Part shown: positions 1 through 11,178 of the stretch, in pieces | Layout of the letters: every line of letters begins with the position of its first letter | Position numbering within the stretch: the first letter of the stretch is position 1 | Assembly: GCA_022225965.2 (NCBI GenBank) | Contig: JAKJXP020000038.1 | Location: 358,596-422,595, forward strand | Reading direction: 5' to 3' | Length of the DNA stretch: 64,000 nucleotides | Origin: Diatrype stigma | Lineage: Eukaryota > Ascomycota > Sordariomycetes > Xylariales > Diatrypaceae | Notes under the pieces: generated by a model | Database searches by the model: none | What the model was told of the DNA's origin: nothing | Seen by the model: the letters and a program-made list of their open reading frames with translations, nothing else | Position numbers and translations under genes: made by a program

Positions 1-699
1 CTTCATTGGCAGCACAGACGCAACTAACAGCCGCCAGACCAGATATGGAAGACAGGGGCCAAACTGGCATTGAAGGAACCAGGCCTAGGCCGTGCGGCTG
101 GAAAACCAAGATCCTCACGGGCACGAACATGTACATTGAGTTGAAAGAGGGCAATGGCGGGTTCGTGTCAGCTCGCAGAATATCTTGAAAGCCATCGGGC
201 TCATAGTATTGCTGCCTATTATATCATTCGTCGAACACTGTTGATCATACCGTTCAGGGGTATGCGCAGCTTCGCGGTCACGAGCTCGTGGTAACATCGT
301 AGACTTCGTGCAGTGGGTTAGCGCCGTGGCGGCCTCATAGGTTCCTTGAAATGGTCATCAGAGACACCGGTTTTAGAATCGAGAAACAGTTACGTCGCGG
401 TCACTCAACCAATAGATTAGTCACTGGTCTTCTATTCTTATGAAAACTTACATTGTCAAACGCTCGTCTAGTAATTGAAATATCAAGTAATATATATACA
501 TACATGAAGTGAAATCTTGCAAACACAAACCCCATCCCATCTCAAAAAGTTCATACCCATCCACCGCAAATCTCACAGATATCTGGCTATCACTTGCTGC
601 GTTAGCCTCTGCTCAGGTGAACGGTGAACAAGTTCCGATAGAGTCAAGAGCAACAACTCATGAGGCCTTTCTTTCATTCGTCCCTCCCTTCCACGCAGC
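1..699. other. Intergenic, no gene recognised
   Basis: No reading frame here resembles a known protein or has plausible coding character. The right end borders the stop codon of the minus-strand GH16 gene, so part of it is probably that gene's 3' region. Confidence 0.5.
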
Positions 700-2848
700 C
701 TAGCCTTGCGCGGCACGATACGCCCGGGCCTCGACAGGATACGCCCGCTTGTAGATGTAGTAGAAGCAGTACCAGCGGCCCCACCAGAAGCACAGCTGTC
801 TCGGGACGGGCTTGGGAGACGCGGCCGACGTGGTGGGCTGGGCGGGAATCGTCGTGGCGCCTTGCGTATTTGTCGATGCCGTCGTCGTCTTCCCCGTTAT
901 CGGGCTGATGGTTATCTGGCCTTGTGCTGCTGTTGTTGTTGTTGATGTTGCTGTTGGTGCCTGGCTCGTGGTGGGAGCTGCCGGCTTCGCAGTGGTGGCG
1001 GCGGCGGTGGTGGTGGGATCTGGCGGCTTCGAAGTGCTGGGAGTCGAGGTCGCAGCTTTCGCAGTGCTACTGCTACTGCTACTGCTGCTACTACTTTTGC
1101 TGCTGCTGCTGCTGCTGCTAGTGGCAGCGGCGGTAGTGGGAGTAGTGGGTTTGGGATTAGAGGTGCTAGTCGAAGTGGGTGACACTATCGCGGTGCTGGA
1201 CTCTGGCTTCTTCGTTTCGGTGGGCGCAGGAGGTATGGCTGCATTGCTCGAAGACTCCTGGCCTGTGCTGACCACGGGCTTCTCGACGACAGGAGGCGTC
1301 GGGTACTTTGAAGGTGGTGTAGTCTCGACGGCCGTTTCTAGACTGGAAGCTTTGGTAGAAGTGGTACTTGTTGCTGGGACATCTGGCTTCGTGCTCCCGA
1401 CTGGCTCCGTGGTTGAGGAGGTGGTGGGCAGTTGAGTCGGCGGAGGCGGAGGCGCCTCGCTCGATGGGGGTGTAGTCGTCCTCGACAATGAGATTATGAC
1501 AGTGGTGGTGGGATCTGTCGATATCGAAGTCTGGGACGTCGAGGGCTGTGCTGCTGGAGCACTAGACGAAGTAAGACTGGTCGACACCAAAGGTACACCT
1601 GTCGTGGCAATGGGGTTCATTGGACCGCACACACCAAATGCGGATTGGCAACCGAATCCACAGTACTCGGTGGTATTGCCGCAATAATTGTAGAATGAAC
1701 AGCAGTCGCCGAACATGCTGTCCTTGCAGATGGTACCGCTACCTTTTCCACAATGCCCGTTAGGCGATACGGCGAGATCAGTCCTGAGGGGCTCGAGAGA
1801 TGTAGTTGTAGGCGCCGCTGTCGTTGGGTCCGGTAGGGTTATATTGAGCGCTTTGATGCCCTGTGTATTTCCCGACTGATTTGTCCAGTTGTAGTACCTG
1901 GCTGGGTTGTAATTAGTGATGCGAACGCTCTTCACGAACATCGTGAAGGGCGCTTTCGAAAAGTCGGTTATGCCGCCGGCCCATCGCTTCGTGCCGTCGT
2001 TCTGTCCGGGATCACCGCCATCCCACAGCCCAAGTTGGATTTTAGACGGCGTCTGCGGGTATTGGTGGGTCTCATGATCGGCGTCCTTCGCACGGAACGT
2101 CCTCACGACCTTACCGTTGATGAGCCAGTCGAGTTTCGCGGGGGTCCAGTCGACCGAGTACGTGTAGAATGTCGTCTGGGGGTTATCCAGCGGCACGAAC
2201 ATCCCGCGATCGTAGGAGCCCGTGATGCCCTTGGAGAAGTAGTTGTTCTGCACCACGCCATTGGGGTACTGGGAGGTCAGGTTGAAGTTGTTCCCCGACA
2301 TCTCCCAGTCGATCTCGTCGAAGCTGTCGGACATGAGCACACTCGACGAGATGATGCCGATGCCCGGGGCCACCTGCATCTCTACGTCCACGCGGCCGAA
2401 GAAGATGTAGAAGTTCGTGAACAGCTGCGGAGAGTCCGATGGCTTTGCGAAGGTGAACTCAGCGCCATTCTTGCCCTTCGTGTTGTACGTGACCGTTGCG
2501 AAGTTGGAGGTGCTCCACTCGTCGTCCAGGGTCTTAGGGGGGTTGGTGAAGTCTATGAAATAGGAGTATTGGTTGAGCCCCGGATTTGGGGTGCAGGTTT
2601 CTAGTGCTATGTTAGAGCCATGTCATAGTCACCCAGTACTTGGGAGGATATAGTATATTTACTATTCTTCATGGGATTGCAAGCTGTGTAGAATGTTAGC
2701 CTTCTGCTTCTCCCGACTGGTAGATAAATGGTAAATTGTGTTTGAACCTACGCCAGTATTGGCCATCATATCTTTGCGCGTACACCTGTAACGCAAGCAG
2801 GAGCCATAGAATGAGAAGCTGTATTTTTGCCGTCATTTTGGTAGCCAT
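700..2848 (-). CDS. Crh-type GH16 cell-wall transglycosylase with CBM18
   Basis: Crh enzymes link chitin to beta-glucan in the fungal wall. Three exons are inferred: 2848-2752, 2683-2663 and 2606-700, giving 674 aa. The start is the ATG at 2848, which gives a hydrophobic signal peptide ending near residue 24. A conserved-looking CNPM segment is coded by the 21-nt middle exon. The GH16 catalytic motif DEIDWE is at residues 136-141, with E137 and E141 the expected nucleophile and acid/base. A Cys-rich CBM18 chitin-binding module follows at about 324-368. About 270 residues of Ser/Thr/Pro-rich sequence come next, including a poly-Ser run coded by AGC repeats at 1068-1121. The last 35 residues are rich in aromatic and basic residues and do not look like a normal GPI signal. 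Family assignment is firm; surface attachment is unclear. Confidence 0.9.
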
Positions 2849-4670
2849 GTCTGTCTCAATAGATTGAAATGGTTCTCTCTGAGAGAATGGATGAGCAACT
2901 CGTAGTGGTCATAGTATTGAGTCACCCATAGAGGGATGACTACGCACCAAGATGTATCATGTTCCCTCTTTGTCATTTGCCGCCTTTTGTAGAACGGTAG
3001 AAAAAGAAGAGTCGCATTGAGCAGATAGACTGCCTGTGATGGACACAAAGCAATGCATAGATCTTTTGACCCTGTGGAGGTCTTTGTCGGTTAGGTCCAA
3101 TTTTGAGATCTAGAATTAATTCTTCGGTCACTTCGGCAAGCAATATCAAAGGATTGTAGTTGGAGGGTGCAATACCCTGGGAACCAAGAGGGGCGCATCA
3201 CAATTATCCCAGTATACAGATGAGGTCTAGCAAGAAAGCCTAGCTACACAGCCTGCACTGTTTCTAGATGATTACTTTGTGATTGAATCCCTTCTCTGTC
3301 TTTGTGGAAAACCTTTGGTGGTATTATTCGTAGTTCGGCCATTGCTAGCAGTATCGGTGCACAATGGGGGAGGCTTTGTTGATAGGGGCCGTAATAGGGG
3401 GAAGGGCGAACTTTGGCGAAGGGCTCCACTAGTTATTGAAGGATGCCTGGTGGCTCTATCAAAGAAACAACAAAGTCCGCAGAGAGGAAGTATCATGCGA
3501 TTGGAATTTCACTTGGACTCAAGTATTGTGATTGTGATCCAAGGGCTACGGGCTGCAGCAATTCACAGGAGTTCGTTGTGTGCGTGTGTGTATGTTCGGT
3601 AAATCGCCAGGGGCATTTCAACCTCAAGCTATCTGCTGTGGCTTATGCCCCTTTGTTGACCGACTAAGCCCCGCTGCACAAACGAGCCGAATCCCCTGAT
3701 CCCCACCAATCACTTCTGCCCCTGATCTCTGTGGCGTGGCTTAGTTAGTTGTCAACTGTTCTCCGCGCCGCTGGTTGCCTAAGCGTGCTATAAGCCGCCT
3801 AAGCTACCACCTGCTGCGCGCTACCCCTGTATGTAACCTCGTGGGAGAATAGCTTTGATGAGCTATCACATTCCCCATCCAATCAGATCCCCGCCTGCTG
3901 CATGTTCGATTGACCCCACGGCGGGAGAATGTCTTGGCAACCGACGTATTGTTGATACCACCACCAATGAACTCCAATGAACTCTGGAGATTGGCCCCTT
4001 CAGCTCCTGTCAAGAATCAAGACATCATAACAAATGCGCTAATCTACACACTTCAGACACACCTCTTTGTTTTCATTTCCTCCCAGGACCATCTACTGTC
4101 GTCTCGTCTCGTCCCGTCCCGTCCCATTTCATCTCGTCTATCGTCTAGGCCTTGTCGGTTCGCTTGCTTGCGAGTTGGACTCCTCTGGACAGACTGCGCA
4201 TGTAGTTAGTCTCTCTTCCAAGGTTCCTGTCTCACCGTCGTTTCCAACTTTCGCATCTTGGTAGATCGGGTAGACGAAACGGTCAAGTCGGAGCAAAACC
4301 CGGTGGGGTCGAAGCTTGTCCTGTCTTGTCTCGCCAAGGTTGTCTGGTCTGTCGTTTTCGCAGGACCCAAGTAAACAATACTTAACACAGGTAAACCTTG
4401 ACCTTAATCTCACCTTGGAACTTCACCTTCATTCCACCGGTGGATTAGGTAACGTCTGTTACCAGAATTGCGATCCAGAGTCGACTTCCATTCCCTTCGT
4501 TCCTTCGTATAGATTTTCTTGCCCATCATCCTTTTTGCACCATCCTTCCTTCTTCTTATCTCCCACCGACTTTTCTTCCCGACTTTATACCGAAGCTACG
4601 ATTGATTCATTGCGACGAACGATTTACTTGTCACGATTTACGAAGAGCACGACGACGATTACGGAGCAAC
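2849..4670. other. Divergent intergenic region; pyrimidine-rich kinase leader
   Basis: This is the shared upstream region of the minus-strand GH16 gene and the plus-strand kinase. No convincing gene is seen. From about 4070 to 4670 the plus strand is pyrimidine-rich, with repeated GTCTC/GTCCC pentamers at about 4097-4146, a composition typical of fungal promoters and 5' leaders. The long leader is probably the kinase 5' UTR; this is inference. Confidence 0.5.
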
Positions 4671-6877
4671 ATGGCAGAACGAGATTATGACGACAGCAAT
4701 GAGGCATTGGACCCCGAGCTTTTGTATTCCAAGGAATTCTGCATTGGTTAGTCAGGTTATACCACGTCTTGGACTTGGATTGGTACTTTTTATTGAACAT
4801 TCCCATAGGAGGAGGAAGCTTCGGCAAGGTTTTCAAAGGGTCTGTAACCTTTCTACGGCCCCTTAACCACATTGGACTTGTGAAGCTAACCAGCCCCAAG
4901 TGTCGAGAAACGAAGCGGCCAAGCAGTGGCAATCAAAGTCATCGACATCGAAAGCGCCGAGGACGAGGTCGAGGACATCATACAAGAGATCGCCATTCTC
5001 TCCGAACTTCAGTCTCCCTATGTAACGAAATACTATGGATCCTACGCAAAAGGCGCCGAGTTATGGATTGTCATGGAATTTTGCGCTGGTGGCAGCTGCT
5101 CCGATCTAATGAAGCCGGGCATAATCAGCGAAGATTATATCGCTATCATCATGCGGGAATTGCTTCTCGGGTTGGAATACCTGCATGCTGACAAGAAGCT
5201 GCACCGCGACGTAAAGGGTATTTTAGATGCATCCATATCTAGCTGTGATAACGGAGTTGCTGACGGAGATGTGATGTAGCGGCGAATGTTTTGCTAAGCT
5301 CCAATGGTCAGGTTAAGCTCGCAGATTTTGGCGTATCTGGCCAATTATCTGCGACTATGACAAAGAAGAATACCTTCGTTGGCACGCCCTTCTGGATGGC
5401 CCCCGAGGTGATCAAACAGTCTGGCTACGACCACAAGGCGGATATCTGGTCGCTTGGGATCACAGCCCTCGAGTTGGCTAACGGTGAACCCCCGTATGCT
5501 GACATTCACCCGATGAAAGTTCTGTTCCTCATCCCGAAGAACCCACCCCCAAGATTAGAGGGAAACTTCACGAAGGCCTTCAAAGACTTCATCGAGCTCT
5601 GTCTACAGCGCGACCCGAAAGATCGACCAACCTCCAAGGAGTTACTCAAGCATCCCTTCATACGAAGGGCCAAGAAGACAACGTATCTTACGGAGTTGAT
5701 AGAACGGTACAGTCGGTGGAGAGCAACCCACAAATCTGAGGATGACGATTACTTCGACGGAGGTGAGGAGCCTGTGCAACGACCACCCGTAAATGAGGAT
5801 ATGTGGGATTTTGGCACTGTCCGCCTAGTAGATGGCCGAGGAGGTGTCGTCAATAGACCAGGTCTAAATCCAATGGATGCTTCGACTAGAAATGCTAGGG
5901 CATCGAAACCTCTGGAAGGTGATTATGGTGAGAGCCCAAGGGCCACATCGCCGACAAAGGTGCAAGTCCAGGACTTTGCCAATGCATCCATCCGGAGTAC
6001 TCTCAAGGCGCCCAGCGCTTCATCCACCGGAACATCGAGACAAACATCTCCACAACGGAAACCAGTTACGAACATGGGTACTTCGTCCCCTACCAAGGTT
6101 CCTCTGCCGCCGTCTCCACAGAAGCAAATGCAGGACCAGAGCAATCAGAGCACACCGCGGCCTATATCCAAGCAGACACAGCCGCCCCCTACGTTGTCGG
6201 AGGCAGATTATGACCGGGCCTTACAGGAACAATTGCAGCGTGATATGCACCATCTCAATCTTGCACCGCTCCGTCAGCCACAGTTTGCACCGGATTTGAC
6301 ACCGAAGAATTCCCAGGCGCAGCTACAGCACCCGCGCGTAGCTTCCAAACCCTTTACGCTACAGGAGATACCACCATTTCGCGGCAGTACGCCCCCGCAG
6401 TCTTCTTCACAGCGGACTGCAAGCCAGACTTCAAGCAAGGCTACAAGCCAAACTACAAGTCACGCCCCCACTCAGAAGTCGCTGCAGGCCTTTCCGTCTA
6501 AAGCCCAACCCAAGCAGACCTCTCAGACCCCAGAAGCATTCCCTACTCCGGCCCCTACCAACCCCAACGGAGAACTGGACGCGCTCAATGACGTCATTTT
6601 CCCTGCGCTTGAAGAGGCACTCAAAAGACGACAAATTAACTTGCAGCAGATATATCGTAACGAAAAGGTTGTGACGCCGCAGAGACAACGTGCCGAGGCG
6701 GCTCATGACAAGATTCGCAAGCACGTGTACAAGCTAGCCAACCTGTGCAAAGAGATCGACAGGCTGGACAAGAGCGAGCCGGTTGGTATGGGGAAGGATG
6801 TTGGCACATTCTTGGAGGGTCTGTTGGAGGAGATTCTTGTCCGGGTTGAGCCGCTCGACGAAGAGGAATCTACGTAA
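4671..6877 (+). CDS. Ste20/GCK-family Ser/Thr protein kinase (MST3-like)
   Basis: A cytosolic germinal-centre-type kinase of the family that acts upstream of NDR kinases in septation and polarity in fungi. Exons 4671-4746, 4809-4839, 4901-5217 and 5280-6877 join in frame to 673 aa. All introns are GT-AG of 61-62 nt. The kinase domain spans about residues 20-271: P-loop GGGSFGKV at 26-33, lysine K48 in VAIK, catalytic HRDVKAAN at 137-144, DFG at 157-159, and the Ste20-family signature GTPFWMAPE at 176-184. A long Pro/Gln/Ser-rich linker follows, about 300-545, then a helical C-terminal part. The N-terminal kinase with a long tail fits GCK-III/Sps1-like kinases. I cannot separate the Neurospora mst-1, sid-1 and pod-6 lineages by eye, so no symbol is given. 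Confidence 0.93.
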
Positions 6878-7707
6878 TGTGTGGTTCCTTCGTCTCGACG
6901 GACACGATATCGCGACGCGACGCGACATTCCCACCGGTTTACTTGCTTGTTATACCTGGCGCATGGAGTTACATCGCATTGCATGGTAAGAGAACATCGA
7001 GCGCTGATAATGAACGACGAATGAAGGTCTATGTACGAAGTACGGTTACTAGGTATGGGAAACAGTCACTGAGACAGACGAGGCTCGAGGACATAGCAAA
7101 GATAGGCAGGACTAGATGCCTTCTATCTCCATACTAGCCAACATGGTACTTCATGTTTCATCATTAGGAGTACTAGGCATTGTACGTATGTAGGTTGGTA
7201 GCAACAATTGTGTAGAGGTTGTAACTGCAGATGCATACATCAGCCACAGACTTAGCCACCCCATCGTCATGCATGAGGCTCATGATGCTGCTTGCGCCCA
7301 TACCTGCCATACCCAGCTGCCCAGCTAGCCTATGATCGGTCCGGGTGGATCTGAGCTCTTTTTTTATCAGATAGCGCTAGTCCAGACCCGGACTAGACGA
7401 TTTGAGAAATCCCTCGGGAAAAGGGAAGTTGGAGGAGCAATCGCTGCAGTCCGCTCGGGAAGTTACGGCCATTGGGCGATTGGCTACCTGGAAGTGGTTA
7501 AGCTAAACTTGTTAGAGAGGATGGGAATTGTCGCCGCAACGTCTTGTTTTTTCCACTGCGCTATTTGGCTTTTACAGTTTCACTTCTCTCCCACGATACG
7601 ATAATAATATTTCATACTTCCTAACTAGAGCGTGACTGCATTCTTCTTCGCCTCCCGTGTCCCCACCGCTCACTCAGTGACCTCTTGTTATTCCTCTCTC
7701 TACGAAG
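6878..7707. other. Intergenic between kinase and IDH1
   Basis: This holds the kinase 3' region and the IDH1 promoter. No coding sequence is supported. A pyrimidine-rich stretch just before 7708 is consistent with a fungal 5' leader. Confidence 0.5.
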
Positions 7708-9105
7708 ATGTTGTCGCGCAACTCTACCCGAGCCGCCCAGGTATGTACCATGTGCCTCGGATTGAGCATTGACCCATTGACCCCCCCCCCCCCCCCTACA
7801 ATCTACAATCACATGCTTCAATTCGGGGTTGTCGAGGTTGTCAAGGTTGTCAAGGCCGTTTCGAGATAACAAACAGCTGACGCAACGCTCTCCTTCGCTC
7901 TCGAAATAGCGGCTCGTACGAGCTGCCGCCTCTCAACAACCACATCTGCAGGTTGCCTCGAGATCCTTCGCGACCGTCCAATCCGACATCTTCAAGCCCA
8001 CTAAGTATGGCAGCAAATACACTGTCACGCTCATCCCCGGTGACGGTATCGGTGCCGAGGTGGCCGAGAGTGTGAAGACCATCTTCAAGGCCGACAATGT
8101 GCCCATCGATTGGGAGCAGGTGGACGCCTCGGGTGTTGACAGCGGCACGCCCGGCAGCACGGAGGCGATGTTCCGGGAATCTGTCGCCTCTCTGAAGCGG
8201 AACAAGCTGGGGCTGAAGGGCATCTTGCACACGCCCATCAGCCGGTCGGGCCACCAGAGTTTCAACGTCGCCATGCGCCAGGAGCTCGACATCTACGCCT
8301 CGATCAGCTTGATCAAGAACATCCCCGGCTACGAGACGCGCCACCGGGACGTCGACCTGTGCATCATCCGAGAGAACACCGAGGGCGAGTACAGCGGCCT
8401 CGAGCACCAGAGCGTGCCGGGCGTGGTCGAGTCGCTCAAGATCATCACCCGCGCCAAGTCGGAACGCATTGCCAAGTTCGCTTTCTCGTTCGCGCTGGCC
8501 AACAACCGAAAGAAGGTCACGTGCATCCACAAGGCCAACATCATGAAGCTGGCCGACGGTCTCTTCCGTAACACCTTCCACGCCACGGCCAAGGAGTACC
8601 CCACGCTCAAGGCTGACGACATGATTGTCGACAACGCCAGCATGCAGTGCGTCTCGCGGCCCCAGCAGTTCGACGTCATGGTCATGCCCAACCTGTACGG
8701 CGGCATCCTGTCCAACATCGGCGCCGCGCTCGTCGGCGGGCCCGGAATCGTTCCCGGCTGCAACATGGGCCGCGACGTCGCCGTCTTCGAGCCCGGCTGC
8801 CGTCACGTCGGCCTCGACATCAAGGGCAAGGACCAGGCCAACCCTACTGCCCTGCTCCTGTCCGGCTCCATGCTCCTCCGCCACCTCGGTCTCGACGACC
8901 ACGCCAACCGCATTTCCAAGGCCGTCTACGGCGTCATCGCCGACGGGTAAGTTCTATCCCAGCTTTTTCAAGCGGGGAGAAATAAAAAGGAAAGAAACCC
9001 AAAACTGACTCCTTCCACAGCAAGACGCGCACGCGCGATATGGGCGGCGAGGCCACCACGCACGAGTTCACGCGCGCCATCCTCGACAAGATAGAGACAT
9101 TGTAA
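7708..9105 (+). CDS. idh1: NAD-dependent isocitrate dehydrogenase subunit 1, mitochondrial
   Basis: One subunit of the octameric mitochondrial enzyme that converts isocitrate and NAD to 2-oxoglutarate, CO2 and NADH in the TCA cycle. Exons 7708-7740, 7910-8946 and 9021-9105 join in frame to 384 aa, close to the usual length. The N-terminus is basic, Ser/Ala-rich and free of acidic residues until about residue 40, as expected of a matrix presequence. The isocitrate/isopropylmalate dehydrogenase fold shows in IPGDGIG, in RENTEGEYSG (about 164-173), and in DNASMQ and NLYGGILSNIGAALVGG further on. Sequence around the substrate site looks like the IDH1 (regulatory) rather than the IDH2 type. The 169-nt first intron contains a run of 16 C at 7781-7796. 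The last exon codes only the final 28 residues. Confidence 0.95.
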
Positions 9106-10288
9106 ATGTTGTACACCGGACGAGTTCAGCCGCAGCGATACCCGATATAGAGAGAAGCTCCCCACATCAACAACATCGATATTACTACGGAAAGCCATCA
9201 ACCAACAAGAACCGACATGGAACTGTCTCGCTCCCATATTAGACACAGGGCGAGCAGCCACAGAAGTTTTTAACGAAGGGGGAGACCACGAGTTACAAGT
9301 TACATACCATCTGCCGAGTGCGTAAGGGGGGGAACAGTCGCGAGAAAAGGGGGTGTGTGCAAGATGGAAGAGATAGACATATACACAAATACGTACGTGA
9401 CGCGACATGCGTGCCGTGGAGTGACAGTACGGTACGGTGAGGGTGAGCTGAGCTGAGCTGGGCCGGGGTGAGCAGTGTACCTTTAGGTAAATGGCCTAAT
9501 AGGATAAGATGCATAAAGTGTACGATTTCGCATGTTTGAGCGGGATGTTTCCGTGTGTGCGTGCGTGCGTGTGTTCATGTGCCAATTAGCTTGACCTTGC
9601 GCATGTAAATTCCAAACCCTTGATATCCCTTATTGATCTAGCTTTCTATCGTACTGCGAAGAGAGTTGAGGGCCAGCTGTCTCGGGGCCGTTATATGGCA
9701 TCTTGTTGCGGCAAGCAATATAGAATGTATATATATTCCACGGAAGGTTTCAAAGTTTCTAGGCAAGCATGACACCTTGCTTAAAAGCTGCGTTTAGAAT
9801 GAGGGATTAACCCCTTTAGTACATATGAGATGCCATGGCTAGGTCGTCACCAGATAAGTCATCACAAGGACACGGATTAGTACAGATACGCTATATGATC
9901 AGGTAAAGCAATCTTGGAAAAGTGTTGAAGGTCAGGGGCTCCATTCGGAGATAGGAACTAGGGAACGCTCCATCTGGCGTCTTGACTTCTATCCGAAGCT
10001 TTACACTGCTCCATTCTGTATATAACCGCTCTTCAAGCTTTAGCTTAGAAAGCTCGTATCTATTCAGACAAGTATCACTTCCTGCCATATGCCCCATACT
10101 CGAAACGATCACCCGGAACGTTATAAAAAGTATTTGTGCCCCTGTGGTGGCCCACTTGTCGGATAGGGGTGAGAAAAAGGGGTTATCCCGCCCTCACTCA
10201 CTTGAGTGCAATTAGCGAATATTTTCAATGTTATAGATGCCGTCCTTTAATTTAACTATCGTTATGTTGGGGGAGTACCGGCCCAACT
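9106..10288. other. Intergenic, no gene recognised
   Basis: Downstream of IDH1. Only short frames with no recognisable protein are present. GT-rich and CGTG-repeat stretches lie near 9550-9580. Confidence 0.5.
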
Positions 10289-10290
10289 AG

Positions 10291-10705
10291 GTCAGCGTCT
10301 GGGTGCAGGCGCCGCTCCACCTCCTCGCGACCGAGGAGGTCTTCGGCCTCGTGGCCATGAACGAGTTCGCCCACTCGGAGGCCCCCACCGACATGAAGGC
10401 GCTGGTCAAGGCCTTCGAGCAGCTCACGGCGGCCCTGGGCGCGGCGCTCGGCATCGCGCTCGGGCCCGTGTCGAGGGAACCCGCTGCTCGTCGCCATGTA
10501 CGCGATCCTGGCCGGCGCGATGGCCGTTAGCGCCGTGGCGTTATTCGCCGTCTTCCGCGCATACGACGCTGATTGGAACGCGGCGCACAAGGACGCCGAA
10601 GGGTCAGGGAGATCTGCGGAAGTGGCGGTTGTGGTGGGGAGAAAAGATCGGGAGTCGATTATTCGAGACGGCTCGCTTCCTCGAAAGTCGTTGGGGGCCG
10701 GTTGA
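10291..10705 (+). pseudogene. C-terminal relic of a POT/PTR2 peptide transporter
   Basis: A GC-rich island whose translation resembles the last two or three membrane segments of proton-coupled oligopeptide transporters (MFS POT family). It has an APTDMKALV block like the family's conserved AP-x-x-M segment, an Ala/Leu/Gly-rich helix, and a later NPLLVAMYAIL segment followed by FRAYDADWN. The two halves lie in different frames, broken near 10475-10485, so at least one indel has occurred. A TAG stop precedes the segment at about 10288 and the N-terminal ten or so helices are absent. It is best read as a decayed gene fragment. Family assignment is from motif memory and is moderate. Confidence 0.6.
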
Positions 10706-11178
10706 TGGGCAAAAACCAGCTGCAAAGGCTATCCGAACACCCTGGTGAGCTCTAAAGCTTCGATCTCCCATGAATACTGAGACCCATCCCCTTTTCTTCA
10801 TCCTCGGGGGAAGGGCTGTTTCATAGGCTGGGTAAGTTCTTGGGAGAATGGATTCACTTGACATAAGGTACATTTCTACTAAGATCGTGGCTTTGATATA
10901 AAGACCATAGGAAGAATCACAACCGGGATAGATCCATTTGTTAGCACTAGGAAATGGACCACTGTGGGAACACAAATTGTTACCAGGATGATCCATTTAA
11001 TGAAATTTCAGTTCACCCAGACCAAGGCGTCGTGGAACGCTATCCTATTCTACAAAAAGCAACCGTTGCGCCGCCATATGCCTATGCCTATGTCTAGGTG
11101 CCCAAACCCCAGGAAGTATCCTACGAACTACCCGCAACCAACAAACACGGGGGTATCATTGTTGAGAATCATCAGAAG
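10706..11178. other. Intergenic, no gene recognised
   Basis: Spacer between the transporter relic and the stop codon of the minus-strand helicase. No supported feature. Confidence 0.5.

Noticed and set aside
7850..8902. 350-aa minus-strand frame over IDH1
   Set aside because: Antisense shadow; the product lacks any domain and the plus strand codes an unmistakable isocitrate dehydrogenase.
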